Of a stretch of DNA of 26,748 nt, positions 16,049 to 24,075 are shown in pieces. The notes beneath the pieces were generated by a model. That model was not told the DNA's origin and did not search any database. It saw only the letters and a list, made by a program, of their open reading frames with translations. The stretch's first letter is position 1; each line of letters begins with the position of its first letter. A program made the translations under genes and the position numbers. The stretch comes from SHZI01 sp049290495 (GTDB lineage Bacteria > Pseudomonadota > Gammaproteobacteria > Steroidobacterales > GCA-2729495): the NCBI GenBank assembly GCA_049290495.1, contig JBATNV010000249.1:1-26748 (forward strand), read 5' to 3'.

Positions 16049-17704
16049 TCAGGCAGCCATCATGACCCCGGCTTTATGCCGGCCAAAGGCACTCAGCACG
16101 GCCTGCAAGGTCGCCGTGCTCGTGTCTTCGGCGAGGGCCACACCCACGCTGATTTGCGTACCGATCCGCAGCTTGATGCAAGCCATCGCATTTGCCGTCG
16201 TGCCACTACCAAGGGCGTACTCGTCGAAGGCCTCAACCGAGCCGTTGACGCCATGCACGCGCCGGAGCGCATCCATCAATGCCTCGACTGCGCCGTTGCC
16301 CTCACCGGCAATAGCCTTGCCACCGACACTCGCCTCGATCCGAACGCGACTGCCGTCGCGGTGGATATCGAAGTTACCGAGTCGCCAGCCCTCGGGCACG
16401 GCGACGTATGCCTCATCGAAGAGCTGACGAATGACGGCACTGCCGACTTCACCACCGCTCTGTTCCGCATGCTGTTGCACCACGCGCGACAGTTCGATCT
16501 GCAGCCAGCGGGGCAAGGTGATGCCGAACTCCCGCTCAAACACATACAGCACACCGCCCTTGCCGGACTGACTGTTGATCCGTACGACTTCCTCGTAGCT
16601 GCGGCCCACGTCGCAGGGATCGATCGGCAGATAGGCGACCTGCCAGGGTTCGTCGGCCTGCTGCCGCGAGAGTGACTTGCGAATCGCATCCTGGTGGCTG
16701 CCACTGAAGGCCGTGTAAACGAGTTCACCGGCATAGGCATGTCGTGGATGCGTACTGATTCCCGTGCACTGCTCCACCGTGCGCACGATGCGACGCATGT
16801 CGGAGAAGTCGAGCTTCGGCTCCACACCCTGTGAGTAGAGGTTCATGGCCATCGTGACGAGGCACATGTTGCCGGTGCGCTCACCGTTACCGAGCAAGGT
16901 ACCCTCGACGCGGTCGGCACCAGCCATCACGCCGAGCTCGGCCGCTGCAACTCCGCAGCCCCGGTCATTGTGCGTGTGCAGGCTGATGCGTACGCGGTCG
17001 CGATGATCGATGTGCGCACACATCCACTCGATCATGTCGGCATAGATATTCGGCGTACTCGTTTCCACCGTCGCCGGGAGATTGATCACCACCTTCTGGC
17101 CTGCCTGCGGCTGCCACACCGCGATGACGGCATTCACCACCTCTACGGCATATTCCAGCTCGGTACCGGTAAAACTCTCGGGTGAGTACTGGAACTCCCA
17201 TTCGGTTTCCGGGTGTTGCGCCGTCATGTCCTTGATCCACCGGGCGCCCTGCACGGCCAGGGCCTTGATCGCATCACGATCCATGCCGAAGACACGCTCG
17301 CGCTGCACCGTGGAGGTGGAGTTGTAGAGATGGATGCTCGCCTTCTTCGCACCCTTCAGCGACTCGATGCTGCGGGCGATCAGGTCTTCCCGCGCCTGGG
17401 TGAGCACCTGGATGCTCACATCATCGGGCACCATATGCGTTTCGATGATCTTGCGCACAAAATCGAAATCCGGCTGCGAGGCCGCCGGAAAACCCACCTC
17501 GATTTCCTTGCAACCGATATCGACCAGCAGACTGAACAACTGCGTCTTCTGCTCCACCGTCATCGGATTGACAAGCGCCTGGTTGCCATCGCGCAGATCG
17601 ACGGCACACCAGTCCGGTGCGCGATCGATGACCTGATCTGGCCATTTGCGCTGCCAGCCAGAAACAGGCCTGAAGGCGCCGTATTTGCGGTGGTCGTAAC
17701 TCAT
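16049..17704 (-). CDS. leuA: 2-isopropylmalate synthase (long, TIGR00970-type)
   Basis: LeuA condenses acetyl-CoA with 2-ketoisovalerate in the first committed step of leucine synthesis. The catalytic TIM-barrel shows RDGNQ (38-42), the metal-binding HTHNDRG (243-249), GNGERTGN and YTAFSGSHQDAI. A C-terminal LeuA dimerisation/allosteric domain follows, ending in HKAGVMMAA, where leucine feedback is expected. The N-terminus MSYDHRKYGAFRPV and the 551-residue length fit the long yeast/actinobacterial-type family rather than the E. coli type. The frame runs upstream to 17743, but GGAGAA lies 6-7 nt before ATG 17704. It is transcribed divergently from an Lrp/AsnC regulator that is an obvious candidate to control it. 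Confidence 0.96.
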   Translation of the reverse strand: MSYDHRKYGAFRPVSGWQRKWPDQVIDRAPDWCAVDLRDGNQALVNPMTVEQKTQLFSLLVDIGCKEIEVGFPAASQPDFDFVRKIIETHMVPDDVSIQVLTQAREDLIARSIESLKGAKKASIHLYNSTSTVQRERVFGMDRDAIKALAVQGARWIKDMTAQHPETEWEFQYSPESFTGTELEYAVEVVNAVIAVWQPQAGQKVVINLPATVETSTPNIYADMIEWMCAHIDHRDRVRISLHTHNDRGCGVAAAELGVMAGADRVEGTLLGNGERTGNMCLVTMAMNLYSQGVEPKLDFSDMRRIVRTVEQCTGISTHPRHAYAGELVYTAFSGSHQDAIRKSLSRQQADEPWQVAYLPIDPCDVGRSYEEVVRINSQSGKGGVLYVFEREFGITLPRWLQIELSRVVQQHAEQSGGEVGSAVIRQLFDEAYVAVPEGWRLGNFDIHRDGSRVRIEASVGGKAIAGEGNGAVEALMDALRRVHGVNGSVEAFDEYALGSGTTANAMACIKLRIGTQISVGVALAEDTSTATLQAVLSAFGRHKAGVMMAA

Positions 17705-17854
17705 GTTCGTTCTCCGAAAAAGGCGATGACCTGGTCGGGCCAACTGGGCTCAGTCTAGGTGTATCCAGCGGCAATTGGCTTGCGTACTTGCCGTCTATAT
17801 GTATATTAATGGCATCTTATTGCGTCATATGTGCAATTTAAGGTATTTCCTGTC

Positions 17855-18337
17855 ATGAACGACATCACACTTGACCGTATCGACCGTCGCATCCTCGCTG
17901 AACTCCAGCAGGACGGTGGCCTCAGCAACCAGGCGCTGGCCGAACGCGTGGGCCTCTCGCCGTCGCCCTGCCTGCGCCGGGTCAAGGCACTGGAAGAGAG
18001 TGGCGTGATCGGCAAACGGGTGACCTTGCTGGACCGGAAAAAGCTCGGTTTGTCGCTCACTGCACTGATCCAGATTTCCATGGACCGTCACACACCGGAG
18101 CGTTTTGAGAAGTTCGAGAGCACGGTGAAGCAGTTCCCCGAAGTCCTGTCCTGCCTGCTGGTCACCGGCCAGGACGCCGACTACCTGCTGATCGTCGTTG
18201 TCCCGGATATGGACACATACCAGGACTTCCTGCTGCAAAAGGTCACGCGCATTCCCGGCGTATCTGGCGTGCACTCGAGCTTCGTCATGCGTTGGGTCAT
18301 CGATACCACCGCACTGCCACTCGGCTACCTGGAATGA
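17855..18337 (+). CDS. Lrp/AsnC-family transcriptional regulator
   Basis: The 160-residue regulator has an N-terminal helix-turn-helix (LDRIDRRILAELQQDGGLSN, then ALAERVGLSPSPCLRRVKALE) and a C-terminal RAM ligand-binding domain (CLLVTGQDADYLLIVVVPD, ending LPLGYLE). It is expected to bind DNA as dimers or octamers and to respond to an amino acid; leucine is plausible from the divergent leuA. The frame opens at GTG 17831, but ATG 17855 gives the normal family start MNDITLDRIDRRIL. Its stop overlaps the start of the ABC ATPase gene (ATGA), indicating translational coupling. A frameshifted relative of its C-terminal half lies at 26156-26374. Confidence 0.94.
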   Translation: MNDITLDRIDRRILAELQQDGGLSNQALAERVGLSPSPCLRRVKALEESGVIGKRVTLLDRKKLGLSLTALIQISMDRHTPERFEKFESTVKQFPEVLSCLLVTGQDADYLLIVVVPDMDTYQDFLLQKVTRIPGVSGVHSSFVMRWVIDTTALPLGYLE

Positions 18338-19125
18338 GCAGTCACCGCGAACCGGCGCTACTGGACCTGCGCAATGTCACCGTCATGCGCGGTGCGAAAG
18401 CCATTCTGAAAGATTTCAGCCTGCGCATCGGGAGCGGTGAGCACGTCGCAATCCTCGGGCCGAACGGCTGCGGGAAGTCCACACTGATCAAAACGATTAC
18501 GCGTGAATGCTACCCGCTTGCCATGGACGGCTCGTCGATGACGATTCTGGGCAAGGCCCGCTGGGACGTGTCCCGGCTCCGCTCAATGCTCGGTATCGTC
18601 TCAAATGACCTGATGACACTGTGCACGAGCCATACCAGTGGACGTGACCTGGTCCTGTCGGGGTTTTTCAGCAGTACCGGAGTTTTTTCGCACCACAGGG
18701 TCACAGCACAGCAGCAGAAAGAAGCCGATGCAGTCCTTGCACGACTGCAGATAAGTCATCTGGCAGACCGCCCGGTCGCCGATCTGTCATCCGGAGAAGC
18801 GCGACGCGTGCTGATTGCGCGCGCCCTGGTCCACCAGCCGAAGGCGCTGCTGTTTGACGAGCCCGGCAATTCCCTGGATGTGTTTGCCCGACACAGCCTG
18901 CACGAGACCATGCGATCACTCGCGCAAGCGGGCACCGGAATCATCCTCGTCACCCATGATCTTGCCGATGTGATTCCGGAGGTCGATCGCATACTCCTGA
19001 TGTCGGATGGCAAAATCGTTGCCGACGGCCCGAAGCAGCAAATGCTTCAGCCAGCGCTGCTGGAGAGCGTCTTTGGCATCAAGGCGGAAGTAGCCAGACA
19101 TGATGGCTACTACCATCTGTGGTGA
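18334..19125 (+). CDS. ABC transporter-type ATPase, orphan
   Basis: The 263-residue nucleotide-binding protein carries Walker A GPNGCGKST, the signature LSSGEARRVLIARAL (a variant of LSGGQ), Walker B ALLFDEP with the D-loop SLD, and the switch His in VTHDLADV. The N-terminus LLDLRNVTVMRGAKAILKDFSL is a standard ATPase start. It resembles the YlmA/ModF-like group of stand-alone ATPases. No permease or binding-protein gene is adjacent, so the transported substrate, or whether it transports at all, is unknown. The frame extends back to 18292 inside the Lrp gene, but ATG 18334 overlaps the Lrp stop as ATGA. It converges on cfa, with 72 bases between stops. Confidence 0.9.
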   Translation: MSSHREPALLDLRNVTVMRGAKAILKDFSLRIGSGEHVAILGPNGCGKSTLIKTITRECYPLAMDGSSMTILGKARWDVSRLRSMLGIVSNDLMTLCTSHTSGRDLVLSGFFSSTGVFSHHRVTAQQQKEADAVLARLQISHLADRPVADLSSGEARRVLIARALVHQPKALLFDEPGNSLDVFARHSLHETMRSLAQAGTGIILVTHDLADVIPEVDRILLMSDGKIVADGPKQQMLQPALLESVFGIKAEVARHDGYYHLW

Positions 19126-19197
19126 TGCCGCAGCGGAATGCTGTTGGACCTGCAGGGCCATTGTAGATCCCAGCCGGCCGAATCTGAGGAACAATGA

Positions 19198-20469
19198 TCA
19201 GCGCGGCGCAACGTAGCCGCCCGGCACGCCGCGTAACGAAAACACGATCTGCCACAACTGGTTTTTGCGGGCGCGAAAGGATGCGGCACAGAGGCTCAGG
19301 TAGTAATACCACATGCGATGAAAGGTCTCATTGTATTGCGGCCTTAGTTGATTCCAGCTGCATTCGACATTGCGCCGCCAGGCCAGCAGGGTCCGATCGT
19401 AATGCACGCTGAAGTTATGCCAGTCTTCCATGACAAACAGGCCTTCGGTGCTGGCAGCGATTTGCCGGATGGAAGGCAGCATGCTGTTGGCAAATATGTA
19501 CTTGGCAAGCCAGGGACGAGTCTCGTACACCGACTTGTTACCGCCGATACAGTGCAACAGGAACAGGCCATCGTCCTTGAGGCACAGGCGTACAACGCGC
19601 ATATAGCCTGCATAGTTCTTGACGCCCACGTGCTCGAACATACCAATCGAGAAGATCCGGTCGAACTTCTCATCAAGCAGGCGGTAATCCTGCAAGCGAA
19701 TCTCGATGGGTAAGCCCTTGCACAGCTCGCGTGCGTATGCAGCTTGCTCTTCGGATACGGTGATACCGACTCCACTGATACCATAACGCTCGGCCGCGAA
19801 TTGGAGAGCCTCGCCCCAGCCACAGCCGATATCGAGGACGTGCATGCCGCGCGCCAGCTCGAGTTTGCGGCACACCAGTTCCAGCTTGGCTTCTTGTGCA
19901 GCGTCAAGATCATCGACATCTTTCCAGTAGCCACAGCTATAGACCAGTCGCTTGCCAAGCATGTGCCGATACAGGTCATTGCCGATATCGTAGTGACTTC
20001 GGCCGATATCGAAGGCACGTGCGGGTTTCTGCAGATTGAAAAAGCGCGCCTGCAGAAATATGAACAGGTTATCCAGGCTCGGCACTTTTTTCTCAAGGCT
20101 CGCGATGAGCAGGCGGTAGATCAGGCCGTCAAGGTCCTGCGCATCCCACCAGCCCTGCATATAGGATTCCCCAAGTCCGAGCGTGCCGTGGGCGATAACC
20201 CGTCGGTAAAAGCCGTCGTCATGCACCTGCAGGTCCCAGGGACGAGGGCCATTAATCCGGATATCTGTACCCTCCAGTAGATGTATAACCCGCCGCTTGA
20301 ACGGGGTATGCGCTATTGACGTCGCTCTGCTCGCAGCTCCAGCCGGCGCACTTGCGAATTGTGTATATTCGACTCTGATTCTGGAACGTCGGCCGACATC
20401 CTTGTTTGCGCCTCCGGATCGTTCGGGCGGATTTACAGCCCTCTGCGTCTTTGACCATGTGCCAGCCAT
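19198..20469 (-). CDS. cfa: Cyclopropane-fatty-acyl-phospholipid synthase
   Basis: This SAM-dependent enzyme adds a methylene bridge to cis double bonds of membrane phospholipid acyl chains, usually at stationary phase or under acid or solvent stress. Visible are GLGESYMQGWWDAQDLDGL (about 98-117), HYDIGNDLY (159-167), YSCGYWKD and the SAM-binding LDIGCGWG (212-219), followed by the Cfa-typical GIGMFEHVG-like segment and the active-site region around LLHCIGGN. It is 423 residues, slightly longer than E. coli Cfa because of a basic, low-complexity N-terminal extension of about 45 residues. AAGGAG lies 7-8 nt before ATG 20469. It begins only 25 nt after the cupredoxin gene, so the two are probably co-transcribed. 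Confidence 0.95.
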   Translation of the reverse strand: MAGTWSKTQRAVNPPERSGGANKDVGRRSRIRVEYTQFASAPAGAASRATSIAHTPFKRRVIHLLEGTDIRINGPRPWDLQVHDDGFYRRVIAHGTLGLGESYMQGWWDAQDLDGLIYRLLIASLEKKVPSLDNLFIFLQARFFNLQKPARAFDIGRSHYDIGNDLYRHMLGKRLVYSCGYWKDVDDLDAAQEAKLELVCRKLELARGMHVLDIGCGWGEALQFAAERYGISGVGITVSEEQAAYARELCKGLPIEIRLQDYRLLDEKFDRIFSIGMFEHVGVKNYAGYMRVVRLCLKDDGLFLLHCIGGNKSVYETRPWLAKYIFANSMLPSIRQIAASTEGLFVMEDWHNFSVHYDRTLLAWRRNVECSWNQLRPQYNETFHRMWYYYLSLCAASFRARKNQLWQIVFSLRGVPGGYVAPR

Positions 20470-20494
20470 AACTGGACTCCTTTTGCCGTCTTCG

Positions 20495-21124
20495 CTAATG
20501 CGCCGTCATCGCGGAATTGCCATTGATGACTGCTGCCTGCGAAGCGCGAACCACGCCCTGCTCCACGACGACTGCAATCGAAGGGAAGGTCTTCTGGGCC
20601 ACCTCAGGTACCGGGCTCCAGCGCCTGTCCGGTGCATATCCGAAGGTACGTGTCGCCGCTCCCTGATCGGGTGTACCGACAACGATCCGGCCCACCATGC
20701 CCGCAGCTTCGTGCGGCTGACAGAAGTAGTCATACACCCCGGAAACAGTGAACGTGTATTCAAACGTCGATCCCTTGGCCGGATATTCAGCGAGCAGTAT
20801 TCCGGAATCCCAGGGCTTGGCACGGTCCGGGATGCGCAACTCATGATTGCCATTTCCCGGGTGATAGGCCGCCACTGAGTGGTATCCATTAACCTGGACC
20901 CAGCGCACCGTATCGCCTGGTTGAATGTGCAATCCAACTGGATCGAAATAGACTTCGGCGCCATCCTTCGACATGACCACGCGAACATCAAAGGTGCGCG
21001 CTGCGGCCGGCACTGCGATGAACACCGCCACCAGAAATACCCACCATCGGCAAAGACAGTATTTCGCAAGGCTGTAATGGTCTTGCCGCCCAATAGCCCC
21101 GTGTACACGCATGTGCTTGCTCAT
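20495..21124 (-). CDS. Exported pseudoazurin-like cupredoxin with C-terminal extension
   Basis: The protein of up to 209 residues has a hydrophobic N-terminal segment (about 28-42, WWVFLVAVFIAVPAAA) consistent with export, then a plastocyanin/pseudoazurin fold. Type-1 copper ligands are plausible at His82 (in NGYHSVAAYH), Cys135, His138 and Met143 (CQPHEAAGM). GDTVRWVQVNGYHSV and the closing VGRIVVG fit the family. About 60 residues after the copper domain (TPDQGAATRTFGY to the end) are unusual for a small cupredoxin and unrecognised. A periplasmic electron-transfer role is inferred; the redox partner is not in the window. No strong ribosome site marks the ATG at 21124, and the second ATG (residue 5) is an alternative. 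It lies between a small secreted protein gene and cfa in one direction. Confidence 0.85.
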   Translation of the reverse strand: MSKHMRVHGAIGRQDHYSLAKYCLCRWWVFLVAVFIAVPAAARTFDVRVVMSKDGAEVYFDPVGLHIQPGDTVRWVQVNGYHSVAAYHPGNGNHELRIPDRAKPWDSGILLAEYPAKGSTFEYTFTVSGVYDYFCQPHEAAGMVGRIVVGTPDQGAATRTFGYAPDRRWSPVPEVAQKTFPSIAVVVEQGVVRASQAAVINGNSAMTAH

Positions 21125-21166
21125 TGCCAGTGCTACAACCTGTGAAGTCGCATGCTCACAACACCT

Positions 21167-21199
21167 GCCGGGATCCAGGCGCGACGCCTGGATCCCGGC
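21167..21199. repeat. Perfect 15-bp stem, 3-nt loop palindrome
   Basis: GCCGGGATCCAGGCG at 21167-21181 is the exact reverse complement of CGCCTGGATCCCGGC at 21185-21199, separated by CGA. It sits in the 80-base gap between the small secreted protein stop and the cupredoxin start. No T-tract follows on either strand, so a plain intrinsic terminator is unlikely. An RNA-processing/stabilising hairpin or a REP-like element are alternatives. Confidence 0.85.
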
Positions 21200-21204
21200 C
21201 TGTT

Positions 21205-21636
21205 CTACTTGAGATCAGTATCCTGACGCTGTTTGGTGATCAGCCACTCGATGACGTGGTAGTGAGGTGTCTCCACTCCAGGGTGACCCGGGTTGTAGAC
21301 GAAATCGGTATGGTTGATCTTCAGATCACCAAGCGTGGCGCCCATGGCTTCAAAATTCTTGTGGGCATCGAGATCCTTCAGCGGCACCATGTAGGTCACG
21401 TTTACCAGCTGCCCCTGTTTGTCATAGCCGAGAAACGGCCCGATCGGGAGCGTGGCTGGATCGACGTACAGCACACCAAGCCCTGGCAGATACTCTGGAA
21501 GTTTTACCAGCGTACTCACCTTCTTGAAGTTGGCAGGTGGTTGCGAATGGATGTCCGCCGCCATGACGGCACCTGTGGCCGTTATTAAAAACAAGGCCAG
21601 GACTGCGGCGACGAGAGACTGTTGTGCGCATTTCAT
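21205..21636 (-). CDS. Small secreted protein, possibly DUF5602/TTHB210-like
   Basis: The 143-residue protein has a clear signal peptide (hydrophobic SLVAAVLALFLITATGAVMA, cleavage near residue 26) and a compact domain of unknown function. Notable segments are PEYLPGLGVLYVDPATLPIGPFLGYD, VNVTYMVPLKDL and a histidine-rich end PGVETPHYHVIEWLI. The HYH cluster could bind a metal, but that is inference. I think it resembles the TTHB210/DUF5602 group, from memory and with low certainty. AAGGAAG lies about 6 nt before ATG 21636. Only 41 bases separate the start from the IS5 insertion at 21675, so its native promoter is probably displaced or replaced. The cupredoxin and cfa genes follow in the same direction. 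Confidence 0.75.
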   Translation of the reverse strand: MKCAQQSLVAAVLALFLITATGAVMAADIHSQPPANFKKVSTLVKLPEYLPGLGVLYVDPATLPIGPFLGYDKQGQLVNVTYMVPLKDLDAHKNFEAMGATLGDLKINHTDFVYNPGHPGVETPHYHVIEWLITKQRQDTDLK

Positions 21637-21674
21637 GATTATCTTCCTTTCGATTTGGCTAAATGAATCAGCGA

Positions 21675-21678
21675 TTAG
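21675..21678. repeat. IS5 target-site duplication, left copy (TTAG)
   Basis: TTAG directly abuts the left inverted repeat of the element and matches the right copy at 22830-22833. YTAR-type 4-bp duplications are usual for IS5 relatives. Confidence 0.85.
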
Positions 21679-22829
21679 GGAAGCTCTGAAGAACCGGTTA
21701 TGAATATGGATTTTGGCAAAGATCTTGAGCCGAAATCTCGGGACCGAAGAGTTTTTGTTCCCCGCGTGGCGCGGGTGCGGTCAAAACGCTGCATTTCCCG
21801 ATCCAGATCGACACGTATCCTAAGCAGCAAGCAAGCGTCGCCTGACCAAGTACAGATTGGTGAGCGCTACCGTGACTTCCAACCGGTGCAGGTTCTTCGC
21901 CAGGCCTCGATAACGGACCTTGCGGAAGCCAAAGATATTCTTGATCACCCCGAACACGTGCTCGACCTTGGCGCGAACCCGCGACTTGTTACGGTTCTTC
22001 GCTTTCTCGATCTCGTTGATGGCGCCGTGGTGGCGATACCGGCGGTTGGTGAAGTCCTTGGCCCGAGGAGCCCGGGCCCGAATGACGGCCGTCTGACCTT
22101 GATAGCCCTGATCACCCCAGACCCGCGTCTCCTTCCCGTGCAGCAGATAAGGCAGCGCGTCGCGATCGTGGACGTTGGCGGCAGAGGCAAGCACCGTGTG
22201 CACCAGCTTGGTTTTGCTGTCTATCCCAATATGCGCCTTCATGCCGAAGTACCACTGCTGGCCCTTCGCCGTCTGATGCATCTCAGGGTCCCGCTCGCCG
22301 TCTTTGTTCTTGGTCGAGCTCGGCGCGCCGATGATCGTGGCGTCGACGATGGTGCCCTTCGAGATCTTGATGCCGCTGCGCTGCAGATGGTCATTGACCG
22401 CGGTCAGCAGCGTCTTGCCGAGCTTGTGGCGCTCCAGCAGATGCCGGAACTTGCACACCGTGGTCTCGTCCGGAACGCTTTCAATGCCCAGGTCGATACC
22501 GACAAAGTCCCGCATCGACACCGAGTCGTACAGGGCTTCTTCCACGGCCGGATCCGACAGGTTGAACCACAGCTGCAGAAAGTACATTCGCAGCATCCTC
22601 TCTACCGGGATCGGCGGTCGTCCGCCATTCTCGCTGATCTTCGGGTACACCGTCTGCACCGCCGCTGCCAGCTCCGGCCAGGGAATGATCCGGTCCATGT
22701 CCAACAGGAACTGCGCTCGGCGCGTGGTCTTGCCGAACTTCTCGAAACTGGTCAGCGTCTGCTGTTTCATCACGACCTCCGCACGGTTGAGCAATCATGC
22801 CTCAGCGGGTGGGGTAAATCAGAGTTTCC
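21679..22829 (-). mobile_element. Complete IS5-family insertion sequence (1151 bp)
   Basis: The ends carry imperfect inverted repeats (21679-21695 and 22813-22829; 13 of 17 bases match, core GGAA.CTCTGA), flanked by a TTAG direct repeat at 21675-21678 and 22830-22833. A single intact transposase gene is inside. Length, TTAG target and transposase type all fit the IS5 family, IS5 subgroup. Confidence 0.93.
21820..22770 (-). CDS. IS5-family DDE transposase
   Basis: This intact 316-residue DDE transposase catalyses movement of the surrounding element. The N-terminus (TLTSFEKFGKTTRRAQFLLDMD, then IIPW) and the GGRPPIPVERMLRMYFLQ segment are typical of the IS5 subgroup. Acidic catalytic residues are placed in VDATIIGAPSSTKN (first Asp), WGDQGYQG (second Asp) and RAKVEHVFG (Glu). 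The frame runs upstream to 22794, but GGAGG lies 5 nt before ATG 22770. With no internal stop and both terminal repeats present, the element looks potentially active. Confidence 0.95.
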   Translation of the reverse strand: MKQQTLTSFEKFGKTTRRAQFLLDMDRIIPWPELAAAVQTVYPKISENGGRPPIPVERMLRMYFLQLWFNLSDPAVEEALYDSVSMRDFVGIDLGIESVPDETTVCKFRHLLERHKLGKTLLTAVNDHLQRSGIKISKGTIVDATIIGAPSSTKNKDGERDPEMHQTAKGQQWYFGMKAHIGIDSKTKLVHTVLASAANVHDRDALPYLLHGKETRVWGDQGYQGQTAVIRARAPRAKDFTNRRYRHHGAINEIEKAKNRNKSRVRAKVEHVFGVIKNIFGFRKVRYRGLAKNLHRLEVTVALTNLYLVRRRLLAA

Positions 22830-22833
22830 TTAG
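22830..22833. repeat. IS5 target-site duplication, right copy (TTAG)
   Basis: TTAG directly follows the right inverted repeat. Intact matching duplications indicate a simple insertion without later rearrangement across the element. Confidence 0.85.
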
Positions 22834-22858
22834 ATTTGACGTTTATGCCCTTCACCTC

Positions 22859-23830
22859 CTAGGCACGGCAGCCATCACGCACAACCGCTGGCCATGTGCG
22901 GCATGCTTGTGCGTGATGGATGTCGTTCTCCTGCAAACTCCGTGATGTATGTTTGCAGCTCGGCAGTGGCCATTCGGGATTAAACAGGCCGAACCGCGGT
23001 TTGGAACCCATAGCGTCGTTTCGTGCAGCGGCCAACGCCTCAACGGTGCCCACATCACGCCAGTATCCGGCCTCCTCGTGCGGCGCAACGCCCGGGACAT
23101 TATTCGTGAGGAAGTCATATGCATATGTTTTGTATCTACCCGGAAGCCGGGGTAAAACATGGTGTCCGAAGTCGGTGCCGCCGCTTCGATTCATCTCCTC
23201 AAGCAACTCCATCAGAACCGCCGGATCGAACAGATAGTTGCCCATGGAGGCATAGGCACGGGCCGGATCGCCCGGGGTGGCAGTGGGTTGCGCCGGCTTT
23301 TCCTGGAACTCACTGATGCCGCCATCAACGTTTGTGACGATAACGCCAAACTCAGATGCGGTTTTGATTGGAACCGGAACGGCTGCGATCGTGACGTCAG
23401 CATTGCGAGCACGATGAAAGTCGGCCATCTGCCGCACATCCATGCGATAAATATGATCGGCAGCAAACACGGCCACAAGGTCTGGTCTATTTTTCTCGAT
23501 GAGATGCCGGCACCTGTAGACGGCATCGGCCGTGCCACTAAAAGGCATTTCGCCAGCTGCCCATTCCGGACGCACGACTGTCAAAAAGCTGCTCGGCGTT
23601 TCTTCAAAGCGGTCGGCCCAGGCATCGTCCAGATGATCGATCAGCGATCGCGGCTTGTATTGCGCGAGCACATAAATCGCAGACATCCCGGAATTGACCA
23701 GATTACTGAGCACGAAATCGATAATGCGATAGCCGTTTGCGAAAGGCAGCGCTGGCTTCGCGTGCTCAGCGGTCAGGGAGTTAAGTCGGCGGCCTTCTCC
23801 GCCGGCGAGCACCAATGCGAGAGTTTTCAT
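22859..23830 (-). CDS. glgC: Glucose-1-phosphate adenylyltransferase-like protein, C-terminally shortened
   Basis: GlgC makes ADP-glucose from glucose-1-P and ATP for glycogen synthesis. The nucleotidyltransferase domain is complete: LAGGEGRRLNSLT (8-20), AKPALPF, YRIIDFVLSN, YKPRSLIDHL, GTADAVYRC, AADHIYRMD, EFQEKPAQP, ASMGNYLFD and GYWRDVGTVEAL. Family members are usually about 400-430 residues with a C-terminal left-handed beta-helix that binds effectors and forms the oligomer. This one has 323 residues, and its last 40 (after NPEWPL) look degenerate. The stop is 30 bases from the IS5 end, and no C-terminal remainder is found beyond the IS. It is either a decayed gene or a naturally short nucleotidyltransferase. 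GAGGTG lies 8 nt before ATG 23830. No glgA or glgB is nearby. Confidence 0.82.
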   Translation of the reverse strand: MKTLALVLAGGEGRRLNSLTAEHAKPALPFANGYRIIDFVLSNLVNSGMSAIYVLAQYKPRSLIDHLDDAWADRFEETPSSFLTVVRPEWAAGEMPFSGTADAVYRCRHLIEKNRPDLVAVFAADHIYRMDVRQMADFHRARNADVTIAAVPVPIKTASEFGVIVTNVDGGISEFQEKPAQPTATPGDPARAYASMGNYLFDPAVLMELLEEMNRSGGTDFGHHVLPRLPGRYKTYAYDFLTNNVPGVAPHEEAGYWRDVGTVEALAAARNDAMGSKPRFGLFNPEWPLPSCKHTSRSLQENDIHHAQACRTWPAVVRDGCRA

Positions 23831-24075
23831 GGCAACCGCACCTCAGTCATATGACAGCTGAACTGAAACCGGACTTGAACACCGAACCCATCCCTGTCAG
23901 GACATCACTGCTCTTGTTGATGGGAAGACGACGTTTCAGACCCGCCCATTGACTGCGCACTGCGCAGCAAGACATACCGTGGGTTTAACAGTAGTCGGAC
24001 CTGATGGGGCCAGGTATAAGGAATACCGGATGATTCCTGTAGGGAGATCTTGATTATGCGGCGGGCCAGTGCCGT

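Noticed and set aside
21700..22833. Long plus-strand open frame of 377 codons
   Set aside because: It is antisense to the intact IS5 transposase and has no recognisable motif.
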